A stretch of 64,000 bases of DNA. Origin: JAUVPB01 sp965223695 (lineage in GTDB: Bacteria; Actinomycetota; Thermoleophilia; Gaiellales; Gaiellaceae). The notes under the pieces were generated by a model. The model saw only the letters and a program-made list of their open reading frames with translations, made no database searches and was not told where the DNA came from. Location: NCBI GenBank assembly GCA_965223695.1, contig CBDCXJ010000024.1:248001-312000 (forward strand), given 5' to 3'. Both the position numbers and the translations under genes were made by a program. This document shows, one piece after another, positions 44,972-54,314 of this stretch (within the stretch, counting starts at the first letter, position 1; each line of letters opens with the position of its first letter).

Positions 44972-45661
44972 CTAGTTGGTCGCCAGCTTGTAGCCGACGC
45001 CGCGCACGGTGAGGATCCGCTCCGGGTTCGAGGCGTTCGCCTCGATCTTGCGGCGAAGGCTCGAGATGTGGACGTCGCAGGCGCGCTCGTCGCCGACGTA
45101 GATGCTCGCCCACAGGTGCTCCATGATCTGGCGGCGGCTGAAGACGCGTCCTGGCTCCTCTGCAAGCAGGGCGAGCACCTTGAACTCGGACGGCGTCAGG
45201 TGAACGGCGGCATCGCCGATTGCGACCTCGTGGCGGGCGAGATCGATGCGCAGATCGCCGATCACTCGCGTCAGCGAGCCAGCGGCCGAGCGGTCGAGCT
45301 CGCGCCGCCGCAGAATTGCGCGTACGCGACTCAGCATCTCGGCCACTGAGAAGGGCTTGGTCACGTAGTCGTCGGCACCGAGCTCGAGGCCCAGCACCCT
45401 GTCGACCTCGGCGTCTTTCGCCGTCAGCATCACGATCGGGACGTCACTCTCGGCGCGCAGCGCCCGGCATACGTCCATGCCGGACTGGCCGGGCATCATC
45501 ACGTCGAGGATCACGAGGTCATAGCCGCCGCCCCGGGTCTCGACAAGTGCTTTGTCGCCGTCCTCGACCTCGGTGACGTCGAAGCCCTCGCGCTCGAGCG
45601 CGTACGTGAGCGACTCGCGGATGGCGGGCTCGTCGTCGGCAACGAGGATGCGGGTAGTCAT
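44972..45661 (-). CDS. OmpR/PhoB-family response regulator
   Basis: 229 residues. The receiver domain has the acidic pair DDE, phosphoacceptor D53 in LVILDVMMPG and the Lys in YVTKPFS (K102). The C-terminal winged helix shows HLTPSEFKVLALLAEEPGRVFSRRQI and DVHISSLRRKIE with a final VRGVGYKL. It binds DNA as a phosphorylated dimer. There is no histidine kinase next to it, so it is an orphan in this window. ATG 45661 gives the standard receiver start MTTRILVADDE. Confidence 0.93.
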   Translation of the reverse strand: MTTRILVADDEPAIRESLTYALEREGFDVTEVEDGDKALVETRGGGYDLVILDVMMPGQSGMDVCRALRAESDVPIVMLTAKDAEVDRVLGLELGADDYVTKPFSVAEMLSRVRAILRRRELDRSAAGSLTRVIGDLRIDLARHEVAIGDAAVHLTPSEFKVLALLAEEPGRVFSRRQIMEHLWASIYVGDERACDVHISSLRRKIEANASNPERILTVRGVGYKLATN

Positions 45662-45864
45662 CGAGCGGCAGCGATGGCGTGGGAAGCCTGAGACGCCAGG
45701 ATACCCATCGGCCATCGGCCCTCCCCGCGCGAGAGGCCGTTTGTCCGGATCCTGCACAGGTGGGCCCTGTTCTGCGAAAATGGCCGTGAGCAACGATCTA
45801 GGTGCTCGGTCGACGGTTCCGGCGACCGACCATCCGCCGACGCAGGACGAAGGAGGTGCCGCGC

Positions 45865-46131
45865 GTGACACTGACTCCGAGGCAATGGGTGGATAGCATC
45901 CGCACGGCGATCCGAAGCGTCGAAGACCTGATCGTGAGCGGCAAGGAGACGTTGCTCGGTGACGAGCTCGTCGAGCTGAGGCGGCTGCGCGATGAGCTGA
46001 GAGCACGGCTCTCGAAGCTCGAACAGCGCCCCTGGCCGTCGGCGCGCTGGCACGCCATCGACCCGAGCCAGGACGCCAGGCTGGCCGTCCTGCTGGCCCG
46101 CGTCGAGCGGCGGGACACCGGGAGCCCCTAG
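45865..46131 (+). CDS. Small helical protein of unknown function
   Basis: 88 residues from GTG 45865, with a strong AGGAGG ribosome site 8 bases upstream, which decides the start. The sequence TPRQWVDSIRTAIRSVEDL and LVELRRLRDELRARLSKLEQ predicts two long helices and a possible coiled coil. No domain is recognised. Its stop TAG lies inside a CCCTAGTAG box (46126-46134) like those near the palindromic repeats. It is the last gene before the insertion-sequence-rich island. Confidence 0.68.
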   Translation: MTLTPRQWVDSIRTAIRSVEDLIVSGKETLLGDELVELRRLRDELRARLSKLEQRPWPSARWHAIDPSQDARLAVLLARVERRDTGSP

Positions 46132-46336
46132 TAGGAGGGTTTGGCGAAAGGTTTGGCGAAACGTTGCCCGGACTCGCGGGGCACGGGTTTTGGGCACGGG
46201 CTCGGGTGGTTGGCGGCGTGTTGTCCGCGGTCGGGGGCGCTTGTGAGCCTTTCTCGCGGCTTTTTGGGGGCGTTTGGGCTCTTTGCGGCGTGTTTGCGCG
46301 GGCTGGCGCCTGCCTGGTCTTAGCGGTGGTGGTTGT

Positions 46337-47461
46337 TTAGGCTGCGAGTGGGAGGGCTCGCGCCCGGGCGAGGGCGGCGGAGAGAAGGGCGAGGATTGTC
46401 AGGTCGGTGTGTAGCTGGACGCGGTCGAGGCCGCGGACACGGAGCGGCGTGAGAGCGTAGTCGTGTTTTAGTCGACCGAATTCCCGTTCGACGGAGGCGC
46501 GGCCCCGGTAGAGGTCGCCCCAGCGTTTTGTTTCGCGGGGGATGAGCGGATGCAGCCTTGACGCTTTCCGCCAGCGGCTCTTGGGCTGGCAGTTGCCGGT
46601 GGGGCAGCGCCACTTCGTGAGCTTGCGTTTGAAGTCGGCTCCGGCGAACGCCCAGGCGCCGTGCTCACATGTCGGTGGGCGATGTTTGCCTTGTTTGACG
46701 GCTGGGGTCTTGCGGAGCGGGATGACCGGGAGGGCACCGGCCTGGTGGCAGGCTTGGTGGACAGCCTCGGAGTCGTAGCCTTTGTCGAGCGTGACCGTTT
46801 CTGGCTTGAAGTTGCGGGCTTTGACGGCGCCGAGAAGCCTCTCGACTTCATTTGACTCGTTCTTGCAGGCTTTGGTGACGTGCCAGGCGACCGGGAGATC
46901 GGTGCGGGCGCACGCGGCCAGGTGGAGTTTGTACCCGTAGTAGCCGCCGCCCTTGCGTGTGGATATGGCGGAGCGGTGTCCCCAGGAGGCGTCCGGGTCT
47001 GAGTACCGCTCGCGCTCTGGTCCGTTCTTCCTGAGGTAGCGCTGTCCGTTCGCGAAGGCTGGGAGGTCGGAGGCGTCGATGGCGATGTCCTGGCCATAGC
47101 CAGGGAGCTGTTCCCGCAGAGAAGCCGTCACGCGGTCGATGCAGGCGGCCAGGAGCGGCTTGTGGGTGCGGAGCTTTCTGGTGAACCGGTAGAGCGCGTA
47201 CACGGACGGGCAGCCGCCGATCGCGGCCTGGAGCACAGGGTGCTCACCGATCAGCCGGGCGGTGCGGCTCCACGTCGGGATCGCGTACAGGCTCTTGGCG
47301 AGACACGCGCCGACCAGGGAGCGGACTGGGTAGCCCTTCCGGCCTGTCCAGCGGAGCCCCTCAAGCTCCGCGACCAGCCGGGCGATCTCGGGTGAATCGA
47401 GGAGAGTGGCGACAGACTCTGCGAGCCCGTCCCGGCGGATTGGTACCGTCTTTCCTACCAA
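46337..47461 (-). CDS. DDE transposase, IS5/IS1182-like
   Basis: 374 residues. DAsDLPAF-type first acidic residue in IAIDASDLPAFANGQ, second in TVTLDKGYDSEAV and the Glu in YRGRASVEREFGRLKHDYAL form the DDE triad; GYYGYKLHL is the pre-catalytic strand. A cysteine-rich zinc-like patch (PTCEH, RCPTGNC) lies between. The frame is uninterrupted, so the transposase could be functional. TTG 47461 is the only start that keeps the N-terminal block. Terminal inverted repeats were not found by eye. It marks the left part of the 46-62 kb island. Confidence 0.85.
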   Translation of the reverse strand: MVGKTVPIRRDGLAESVATLLDSPEIARLVAELEGLRWTGRKGYPVRSLVGACLAKSLYAIPTWSRTARLIGEHPVLQAAIGGCPSVYALYRFTRKLRTHKPLLAACIDRVTASLREQLPGYGQDIAIDASDLPAFANGQRYLRKNGPERERYSDPDASWGHRSAISTRKGGGYYGYKLHLAACARTDLPVAWHVTKACKNESNEVERLLGAVKARNFKPETVTLDKGYDSEAVHQACHQAGALPVIPLRKTPAVKQGKHRPPTCEHGAWAFAGADFKRKLTKWRCPTGNCQPKSRWRKASRLHPLIPRETKRWGDLYRGRASVEREFGRLKHDYALTPLRVRGLDRVQLHTDLTILALLSAALARARALPLAA

Positions 47462-47486
47462 GTGAGCTGATCCCTCTCTTGGTCAC

Positions 47487-47520
47487 GGCCCCCGGAAGCT
47501 GGAACTTCGCGGGGGCCTTT
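47487..47520 (+). terminator. Rho-independent terminator-like hairpin
   Basis: GGCCCCCG at 47487-47494 pairs with CGGGGGCC at 47510-47517 and is followed by TTT. The loop holds a smaller GAAG/CTTC pairing. It lies just upstream of the transposase gene on its 5' side and could shield the element from forward-strand transcription. Confidence 0.55.
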
Positions 47521-48120
47521 ATCTGCGTGTTCACAGATATTACCAGATCCTGGTCTCGTACGCGGTCCGGGCGAACGAAATAGTCCCTGCCGGATGTGTT
47601 CGGAGACCGTATGGATACGCCTTTTCACTTCTCACTGCGGGATGTGTGTGTGAGTCAGAACTAAGGTGATTGACGGCGATGAAAAGGACTGTTTTTCGTA
47701 TCCTTTTTTCACTTATGGATGAAGGCTCGTGGTCTCGTCTTGTCTGACGGAATCACTCTTCCGTCTCAGGAGGAATTCGGAAAGAGAACCTGGAACCACC
47801 ATCATTTGTGTAAATACAGAAATCACGCTTTGGTTATCCCGTATCCCAGAGAGACAGCACGATCAACCGCCGATTGATCGGCTTGCGCCGGCCGTGCCTG
47901 GTAGGCACGGCGCCCCTCTCCCAGCGAGCTATATCTGTGGGAATGAAAGGAACGAAAAGCGCTGCAGAAGCGCGGGGAGAGGAGGAAAGCGAGCGGTTCA
48001 AAATTATCGATAACCTACTCGGTCACTCCCCTAACAATCCTCAATTAACCCCTGAACTACAGAGAAGTAAGACCCTGAACCACAGGGAGCCGAGAAGCCA
48101 TCCAGCCGACCCGCCCCCGC
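47521..48120. other. AT-richer non-coding stretch between two insertion sequences
   Basis: No supportable gene. Base composition is clearly less GC-rich than the flanks. It contains two diverged copies of a segment of about 45 bases (47521-47565, starting ATCTGCGTG, and 47804-47848, starting ATTTGTGTA), and two perfect hairpins, CGATCAA/TTGATCG at 47860-47880 and GCCGTGCC/GGCACGGC at 47891-47911. An AGGAGGAATTC string at about 47770 looks like a ribosome site but no start codon follows at the right distance. Confidence 0.5.
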
Positions 48121-49604
48121 GAGGGAGGATGTCCCGGTGGCCGTGGATTTTCGTGGCGGCGGTCCCGGGTTTGGTGGTTAGGCGGTGAGGAGGATAGCGG
48201 GCTCCTCGTTCTGGGTCGGGACGGTGGGCTGATCGAGTTCGTGCTCGATCGCGATGACGAGTTTGGCGAGGTCGTGGTAGCCGATGATCCGACGGAATTG
48301 GTGTTCGGCTTCGAGCATCCCGGCCGCTGTCCAGCGCAGGCACATCTCGCCGGATTGCCAGCGCTTGGTGTTGCGGCTGGTGCGCCGGCAGATCTCGATC
48401 ATCGACTCGCACGGGTTCGTGCTCTCGAGGGTGCGCTTCAGGTTGCCGCGGATCCCGAGCCGGGTGAGGGTGAGTGTCTCGTCGAGGCCTTCGCGCAGCG
48501 AGGCTGCGGCGCCGGGACGCGAGCGCTCGAGTTCCGTGGCGAGCGCGTGTAACTCGCTGCGCGCTCGCTCGTGGTCGTGCTCGGCCCAGGCCTGGCGGAG
48601 CCGACGTTTGATCGGAGGCCGGTCGCGCTCCGGGAGATGCTCGAGCACGTTTCGTTCCTTGTGGCGGAGACAGCGCTGGACGGGCGCGTCCTGGCCGAAG
48701 ACATCGCGGATCGCTTTGCGCAGCGCCTTGGAGCCGTCGATCACAAACAGGATGCCCTGCTCGGTGTCGAGCCCACGCTCGACCAGATCGGAGAGCAGCG
48801 CCCTCGCCACGGTCGCGTTCTCGCTCGAGCCCTCCCACAGCCCCAGCGGGATCTTGACGCCCTCGGTGGTGATCCCGAGCGCGACGATGTTCGTGCGCCC
48901 TTTCAGCTCGATCCCGTCGAGCATCATCACCGCCAGCCTGACGTCGTCGAGGCGGCGGCTCATCAGCTCCTCAAGCGCCACGCGGGTGCGCTCAACGAAC
49001 GCCCGCGACACCGACGACTTCGACGTCGAGCGCGCCTTGGTCTCGACGCCAGTGCCGACCGGCTCCTGCGTTCGCGCGTAGCGGCGCGTCGAGACGCCGG
49101 CAAGCATCCGCTCCAACACGACCCGCGAGAGCAGATCACGATCGGCGAAATGCTCGTACGTCGCCAGCCTGACCTCGCGTGATCCGTCCGCTGTGCGAAC
49201 ACGCGGCCGCTCAACCTGGACGCGCCGCCCGCCTAGCGTCACCTCCCCAGACTCGCGACCGTGACGGACCGCACTCCGGTCAAAGTCGTGCTTACCCCTC
49301 GGGCCGACAACGTGTTCGACCTCCTCCTCCAACAGTTCACTCATCACGCCAAGCCCGACCCCGACCGACAGCGCGAGCAGTCCCTCCCTCGCTGCCCCGA
49401 CCAACTGCCCCAGCGCCTCCTGAACGCGCTCCGGCAAAACGGCCTCATCCAGGGTCGCCTCAGCGACCGCTACGTTGCTCCCCACGGCGGTTCCTCCTTC
49501 GATCTTCGAGCGGATCGCTCGCCACGCTCCCAACCGGAACGGACGGGCACGGAGGGACCGCCGCCCCTACAAAGATCTACGAACTACGGGACAACCCCCC
49601 GCGA
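48121..49604 (-). mobile_element. IS256-family (Mutator) insertion sequence with terminal inverted repeats
   Basis: The left end (48121-48168, with GTCCCGGTGGCCGTGG and GGCGGCGGTCCC) and the reverse complement of the right end (49554-49604, with GTCCCGTAGTTCGTAG and GGCGGCGGTCCC) align over roughly 40 bases with mismatches. They enclose one transposase gene. A third, solo copy of the right end is at 61325-61393. Confidence 0.72.
48178..49485 (-). CDS. IS256-family (Mutator type) transposase
   Basis: 435 residues. The Mutator layout is clear: VMMLDGIELKGRTNIVALGI with the first Asp, FVIDGSKALRKAIRDVFG with the second, and AQRCLRHKERN-type VQRCLRHKERNVLEHLPE; the Glu region is in LESTNPCESMIEICRR. 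GTG 49485 has a GGAGG ribosome site 7 bases upstream, which fixes the start. The frame is intact, so it may still be active. Confidence 0.9.
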   Translation of the reverse strand: MGSNVAVAEATLDEAVLPERVQEALGQLVGAAREGLLALSVGVGLGVMSELLEEEVEHVVGPRGKHDFDRSAVRHGRESGEVTLGGRRVQVERPRVRTADGSREVRLATYEHFADRDLLSRVVLERMLAGVSTRRYARTQEPVGTGVETKARSTSKSSVSRAFVERTRVALEELMSRRLDDVRLAVMMLDGIELKGRTNIVALGITTEGVKIPLGLWEGSSENATVARALLSDLVERGLDTEQGILFVIDGSKALRKAIRDVFGQDAPVQRCLRHKERNVLEHLPERDRPPIKRRLRQAWAEHDHERARSELHALATELERSRPGAAASLREGLDETLTLTRLGIRGNLKRTLESTNPCESMIEICRRTSRNTKRWQSGEMCLRWTAAGMLEAEHQFRRIIGYHDLAKLVIAIEHELDQPTVPTQNEEPAILLTA

Positions 49605-49655
49605 GGCTGGGTCAGCCCTCAACGTGAGAATGTGGATCGCGAAAAGGGCGACGCT

Positions 49656-49815
49656 ATGGCGCGTCGACGGCACCCGCCAGAGCAGATCATCACCAAGCTG
49701 CGGAAGGCCGAAATGGCCTTGCGCAGGCTTGCAGGGCACGGGGGTGACAGAGCAGACGTCCTGGAACTGGCGCAAGAAGGTGCGGCGGCATCCGGGTCGC
49801 TTAGAGGCGAGAGTC
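49656..49815 (+). pseudogene. IS3-family orfA remnant
   Basis: Starting at ATG 49656, MARRRHPPEQIITKLRKAE is the usual start of an IS3-type OrfA helix-turn-helix protein (compare ARRHTPEQI). The expected SEQTYYRWR motif appears as TEQTSWNWRKK in another frame, so the gene is frameshifted. No orfB follows. It is a dead fragment next to the IS256 element. Confidence 0.6.
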
Positions 49816-50304
49816 TTGACGCGGTACGTCTACCGCGACGGGTCGCGGCTGCGGGCCCGGCGCAGCAACACCAGGCCCAGTGTGCTCGCAGACGCCGTCA
49901 GCCCGGCTGGCCGGCCGGCCGCCTCCCGGCTCGCCGAGCTCGAGCAAACCGACACGGCCCCGCCAGCCAGCCCGTAAGCCCCCGCCCAGAAGCCCCCGCC
50001 CGGAAGCTCCCGCCGCCCGGAAGCGGGAACACGGGGCCGCGTGACCCGCCTCTCTATGGCTGGTCGACCCCCATTGTCGGGGCGTGGATTGCGGGTGGGA
50101 GCAGGGCGGCGCGTTGAAGGCATCCACCATGCCCGGCCCTGTGACCCGTGCTAGGCCTCGCCTCGCCTCGCCCTGACTAGTCTTGCCTCGTTGCCCGGGC
50201 CTCGCCTTGCACGGCCCCGCGCTGCCTCACTGTACCTGACCGTGGCACCTGGGTCGGGTTTCGCTTAGACGTGCCTCTTGATGGCAGAGGTTGACCGGTT
50301 GCCC
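49816..50304. other. Gene-free stretch
   Basis: No gene can be supported between the IS3 remnant and the nuclease-like gene. Frames here are short, Pro/Arg/Ala-rich and lack start signals. A run of near-repeats of GCCTCGCCTCGCC (about 50155-50175) and GCCCGGGCCTCGCC is present and suggests low-complexity sequence. Confidence 0.5.
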
Positions 50305-51396
50305 TCAGCTGTCGAGATGGAGCTTCGCGGAGTTCTCCGCGAGCTCGCGGAGCCCGGGGGCGTATGGCCTCGTGACCGCTGCTCTGGCTTCCTCGTCGTA
50401 GATCTCGTAGAAACCTAATTCCCGCAGTGTGAAGAGAATGGGTGCCGGTCGAGGGTGCCCCTGAAACGGATCCTCGTCGAGTGCCCACTGGCCGGAGATG
50501 CGCTCGCGGTAGTCGCGGAACAGCGTTTTTTCTCCTTCGGTAAAGCTCGGTCTCGTGGTCGCAAAGATGAGGTAACACTCGACATCTGAGGAGCGAACTT
50601 CGTTGGCGACGCTCTCGAGGTTCCGAATGTCGTCCGGCTCGATCTCGCCCTCTCCTTTGACTTCCCCGACAGCGACCGCGGGGTTGCCGTCAATGCCCAG
50701 CGCCAGCGCGAGAAGGTCCGATTCGCACTCGATCCCGTTAGCGTCGAGGTTGTGACTGGGCAAGAGGAAGAGGCCCTGGCTAAGGGAGATCGTGTTCTCA
50801 AGCCGCAGCATGGCGAGGATGACGGCGACGGAGCCGCTGTGCCCGCGCTTGGCGAACAGGCCGGACGGCGCAAACTTCCACGCAGCCTTGCTCCCATGCA
50901 GGAGCGGTGCGAGGAGAAACGTACTCCCACAGCTCGGGCATTTGACCTCTGTTGCCAGCGCCTCAGGCAGATAGAGCTGGCGGATGCGACACTCTGGGCA
51001 CTGCAGCTGGAGGCGGGCTTGTAGGACTTGAAGCCGGAGAAGTTTGTCGAGGATCTCCTGTGCGGTTCCGGCTCTTCGGTAGTCTTGATTTAGGGTTCCG
51101 TTGTCCTCGAGAGTGCGCAGCGCGTCGGTCTCGTGCTGTGGCTTTCTTGCGGCGAGGAGTTTCCGAACGCCCGGGATCCGGAAGATGCGACAGGCACGAA
51201 GACCGCCCATCTGCTCGATGATTCGCCCGGTGACCTCGCCGGCGGAGCTGAGAGAGGCAGATACTCCGGCGCGATCGAAGATCTTGCGCACGACATCCCC
51301 CTGACCGAGGAGCGAGAGGTCGAGGCTCGAGTCGCGATAATGAGCGAAGAAGTCGACCGACCTGCCGGTCAGCCGCAGTGGATAACCTCCGGCCAA
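50305..51396 (-). CDS. Zinc-ribbon protein with PD-(D/E)XK nuclease-like domain, possibly N-terminally truncated
   Basis: 363 residues. Two CxxC pairs (CPEC at 133-136, CPSC at 153-156) form a zinc ribbon. The later part has D227 in ECESDLLAL and E245-x-K247 in VGEVKGE, the D...ExK metal site of restriction-like nucleases, followed by the helix DDIRNLESVANEV. I do not know the family; the layout suggests a defence or DNA-repair enzyme. The only start is TTG 51396 without a ribosome site, and an in-frame TAG lies just upstream with coding-like sequence beyond, so the N-terminus may be lost. Neighbours are other broken restriction genes. Confidence 0.62.
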   Translation of the reverse strand: MAGGYPLRLTGRSVDFFAHYRDSSLDLSLLGQGDVVRKIFDRAGVSASLSSAGEVTGRIIEQMGGLRACRIFRIPGVRKLLAARKPQHETDALRTLEDNGTLNQDYRRAGTAQEILDKLLRLQVLQARLQLQCPECRIRQLYLPEALATEVKCPSCGSTFLLAPLLHGSKAAWKFAPSGLFAKRGHSGSVAVILAMLRLENTISLSQGLFLLPSHNLDANGIECESDLLALALGIDGNPAVAVGEVKGEGEIEPDDIRNLESVANEVRSSDVECYLIFATTRPSFTEGEKTLFRDYRERISGQWALDEDPFQGHPRPAPILFTLRELGFYEIYDEEARAAVTRPYAPGLRELAENSAKLHLDS

Positions 51397-51930
51397 TGTG
51401 GAGGTGGTTCGAGCTGGTCGGCGCTACCGGAGGTTCCGTCCCGGATCTATGGATCCGCGGTGGAGTCGAACTTGTTTGAGGTCATGCTCTTCCCGAAGCA
51501 TCGACAAGCGTCGAGCATGGCCAACTACGAAGGGCTCATCGCATATGTCGTCAGGAAGGGCAAAGTCTTGGCATCCCAGCGGAGGGCTGGTGCCGTGTGG
51601 ATCAACCCGCCGAGCCGGCTGGAAGGCAGCGTGGCGCCCCGCTGGCCCCATAAAGACGGAGTTCGAGACCTTCGCTTGGGTCGCGGATCTTCGGAGTACT
51701 CCGACCGTCAAGTTCACGGCACCTGACTTCATATCCAGGTGCGAAGGAAGCTCTCGAACGGGTCATGCTGGCGGATCATCAACACCGGGTTCGACGCCCT
51801 TGAGGCGGCGATTCTCGCCGCGGGCGAGGGAGACTGTGTTCCGTCTCTCCGGTGGGCCGCGACATGACGGCGATCCAAGGCGAGATGCGGGCGGCGAGGC
51901 TGGCAGTGGCGAAGCGGGCTGATCGCTGCC
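51397..51930. other. Degraded coding sequence
   Basis: Protein-like stretches exist but do not form one gene. On the forward strand NLFEVMLFPKHRQAS and YEGLIAYVVRKGKVLAS sit in one frame (51470-51590) and TEFETFAWVADLRSTPTVKF in another (51650-51725). These could be one frameshifted gene. The reverse strand is also open in part, in frame with the nuclease-like gene but behind a TAG at about 51436. I cannot choose. Confidence 0.4.
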
Positions 51931-51988
51931 GACGTTGCTCCTCACTCTTGCCGGCGCCAGCTTGCGGCGGGGAGAACGCAGGCTGCGC

Positions 51989-52905
51989 GTGAGCGAGCTA
52001 CGCGACCTTCTCACGCAAGCGTTGGGGGCGGTGCCGTCTGTCCCGGCGGAGCCGCGGCTGTCCGCGAGTATAGAGGCAACTGGCTATTGGGCTTTCGCGC
52101 CTGGCCTCGAGATCGTTCTGGCGGGCGCCGAGCATCTTCCGGCAGAGGGTCAGGCTGTTGCGGCTTGGACGAAGCGGCTCAACAAGCGTCCGATCCCGCT
52201 GGTCTTGATCGTCGAGGCCGGGGATGAGCACCTGCTGGTCGGCCCGAGCGGGAAGCCGCCGCCCGCTCTCAGACTCGATGCGCGCCTTGTTGTCGACGAG
52301 CTTGCGGCCGCGCGGCGGCTGGACCCGCTCGACGTCCGCAAGCGGCTGCCGCTCGTGTGGCAGCGCGTCCGCGGCGCCGGTGGGATGACGGGCCTACGTA
52401 ACGTCGGCCTTTTCTCGACGCACTACCTCCGTTCGCGGACGCCGCGTCTCGCCGAATGGCCGCAGCTCACGCAGCAGGGTGGTGCGGCTCGCGGCGCTCG
52501 CTCGCTCGATGCGCGTCTGAAGGTGCTCGGTTTCGAGTCGGAGGAGCGCGGCGCCGGTGTGTACTTGTTGCGTACCGAGAATCGTCCCGCCGCCGCTGTC
52601 CTCTCGTACCCGCCCAGCCACGACTTCGATCGCGCGGCGGCCGGGGGCGAGTTGCCCGTCGCTCATCTCTTGCGCGAGATGGAGGCGACCGGTACGCGTT
52701 GGGGGATTCTCGTCAGCGGTGATGTCTGGCGGCTGTACTCCGCTGAGCATCCCGCCCGGGAGACGAGCTTCGCCGAGCTCGACCTGGCCAGGCTCGGCGA
52801 CCCGCCTACTTCGCAGCGCTCTTTTCCGCCTCTGCGCTCGCGCCCGGCGGGCTGGCCGAGGCGATCGAGCGCGGCTCGCGCGACTTGGCCTATGAGCGGC
52901 AGCGG
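51989..52905 (+). pseudogene. Truncated Eco57I/BREX-type restriction-modification protein, N-terminal part
   Basis: From GTG 51989 about 270 residues read well: VIVLAG-like and LLREMEATGTRWGILVSGDVWRLYSAEHPARETSFAELDL. The latter is the conserved stretch seen just before the methylase part of type IIG and PglX/Eco57I-like enzymes. Near 52800 the frame is lost; adding one base restores AYFAALFSASALAPGGLAEAIERGSRDLAYERQ. The gene then stops dead at the left edge of the repeated cassette (52902). The whole methylase domain is missing. Confidence 0.6.
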
Positions 52906-53310
52906 GCCGACAGCCGGCTTGCTGACGGCAGGGGTGGTGACTGGGGCCCCGACATGCTCGGGACTGGCTGGGGGTTGCCTCCGTTGGCGTGGTGGGTGCA
53001 GTCTTGATATGCGCTGGGCTGGCGGTTGTCGGCCTGGGTGCGCACACCTTGACAGACTCGGAAACTCACGAGGTGGTTGCCACCCGGTGGCTGATCACGG
53101 GTTTGCTCGCCGCGATTCTCGGCGTCGGGATCCTCGCCCTCGCGCCGGAGGCGGCCTCTGTGAACCCCGTCTACTGGATACTCGGGGGCGTTTTGGTGAC
53201 CGCCATCGCCGTCGGCGCGTCCGGCGGCTGCGGCACCAGCCCGGGCGGTGTCGGCACCCCGTCGGCGGGAGACCACCGTAAGGCGGCCGAGAGGGCGCAG
53301 GAGCGCCGCA
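52902..53310 (+). repeat. About 400-bp dispersed repeat, copy A
   Basis: Starting at CGGGCCGACAGCCGGCTTGC, this block is repeated at 59074-59511 with high identity along its whole length. It covers most of the small membrane protein gene. Copy A follows a truncated restriction-modification gene, and copy B borders a truncated hsdR. Copy B has a partial duplication (about 24 bases, near 59155-59185) and further small changes. No inverted ends were seen. Confidence 0.75.
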
Positions 53311-53566
53311 AGGGCCACCACTGCCTCAGCCCGTGGGACGGCAACCACGACGGCCTGACCTGGAGAATCTTGTGCGTTTGCGGCTGAACGACCTGGGCAG
53401 CATGGAGACCACCAGGACGCTGGTCGGCCCGAACAAGGGTGGTGTTCATCAGATACGGCTGTACTTCACCGCGAAGAACGCTTTCGGCGGCAGGGTCAGC
53501 GCGAAAGCCGTGGGCACGTTCCGCAACGACGACTGCCGGGCAACGCTGGCAAGGATCGCCGAGTAG
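52989..53566 (+). CDS. Small membrane protein with C-terminal extracellular-type domain, frameshifted
   Basis: From GTG 52989: helices LICAGLAVVGLGAHTL, LITGLLAAILGVGILAL and YWILGGVLVTAIAVGASGG, then CLSPWDGNHDG. The remainder (NDLGSMETTRTLVGP, RLYFTAKNAFGG, ATLARIAE) is the end of a recurrent small domain of unknown function, but in a different frame. One added base near 53350 would join them to a protein of about 190 residues. As read, the first frame stops at 53387. The gene is inside the repeated cassette; copy B is more decayed. Confidence 0.55.
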
Positions 53567-53818
53567 TTGCGAGCGCTACAGGCAGGGGCCTATGGCGGCC
53601 CGCTTGCCGCGAGCCGCCATGCCATCAGGCCCTGCCCTACTCCGTAGGTCGTGGCTGTTCTAGCGGCGGGGCAGGGCTCTGGCCCTGGGCGAAGATGCCA
53701 CCGTCCTCGCCTGGACATGTCTCTTCCGCTTTCGCAGGGGTTTTAGGCGTCTAGTCGGTCGGTGCTCCCTGGAACGTTTCTGGCTGTTTGCGCCTGTTCT
53801 GGCACTGGAGAGGCACCG

Positions 53819-54312
53819 TTAGAGGCGACAGCCACAGCACGCGCCGGCAATCGGGACTCGTGTGCCTTGCGCCTCGCAGAACGCGCAGCCCCATTTGCCG
53901 AGGAACCAGAGTGCAGGATCGAGTGCCGCGGGCGTGTTCTTAAGAGGGATTGGGCCAGCAGCTCCGCTCACCCGCACATCCTCCTGCCAGGCGTTCTGGA
54001 TGGTTCTGCGCGCCTGGCCAAGAGCTTCGCCAGCTGTGGCCGTGAGGCCGAGATTCTCGGTCACCCGCCGAACGTGAGCGTCAACAGCGACCGGGACGAC
54101 CTTGAGCGAGCTCAGTGCCGCCATGCCTGGATAGGCAAGGATACGTACCCAGACGGGTGCGATCTTCGGCCCCCGCAGCAGCGGGAAGAGCGGTGCCCCG
54201 TCGCGCCGGACGCGCTGCACGGCTTCGAGCAGTTCGGCGGCGTCTCCTGCTCCGGTCTCGATAACGGTGTTGACTTCCGGCGCGGCGCGCTCGGCGATCT
54301 CGCGGATCGGCT
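53819..54312 (-). pseudogene. C-terminal fragment of a HhH-GPD/endonuclease III-like protein
   Basis: Frame: IAERAAPEVNTVIETGAGDAAELLEAV..., then VVPVAVDAHVRRVTENLGL and AALDPALWFLGKWGCAFCEAQG. This resembles the end of base-excision glycosylase-like proteins, with the conserved Asp of VAVDAHV and a Cys-rich tail. The N-terminal half is missing: an IS3 transposase fragment joins directly at about 54315. Confidence 0.55.
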
Positions 54313-54314
54313 CG

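Noticed and set aside
50177..50578. Reverse-strand frame overlapping the end of the nuclease-like gene
   Set aside because: Same strand but another frame of the better-supported 50305-51396 gene, and Arg/Ser-rich without motifs.
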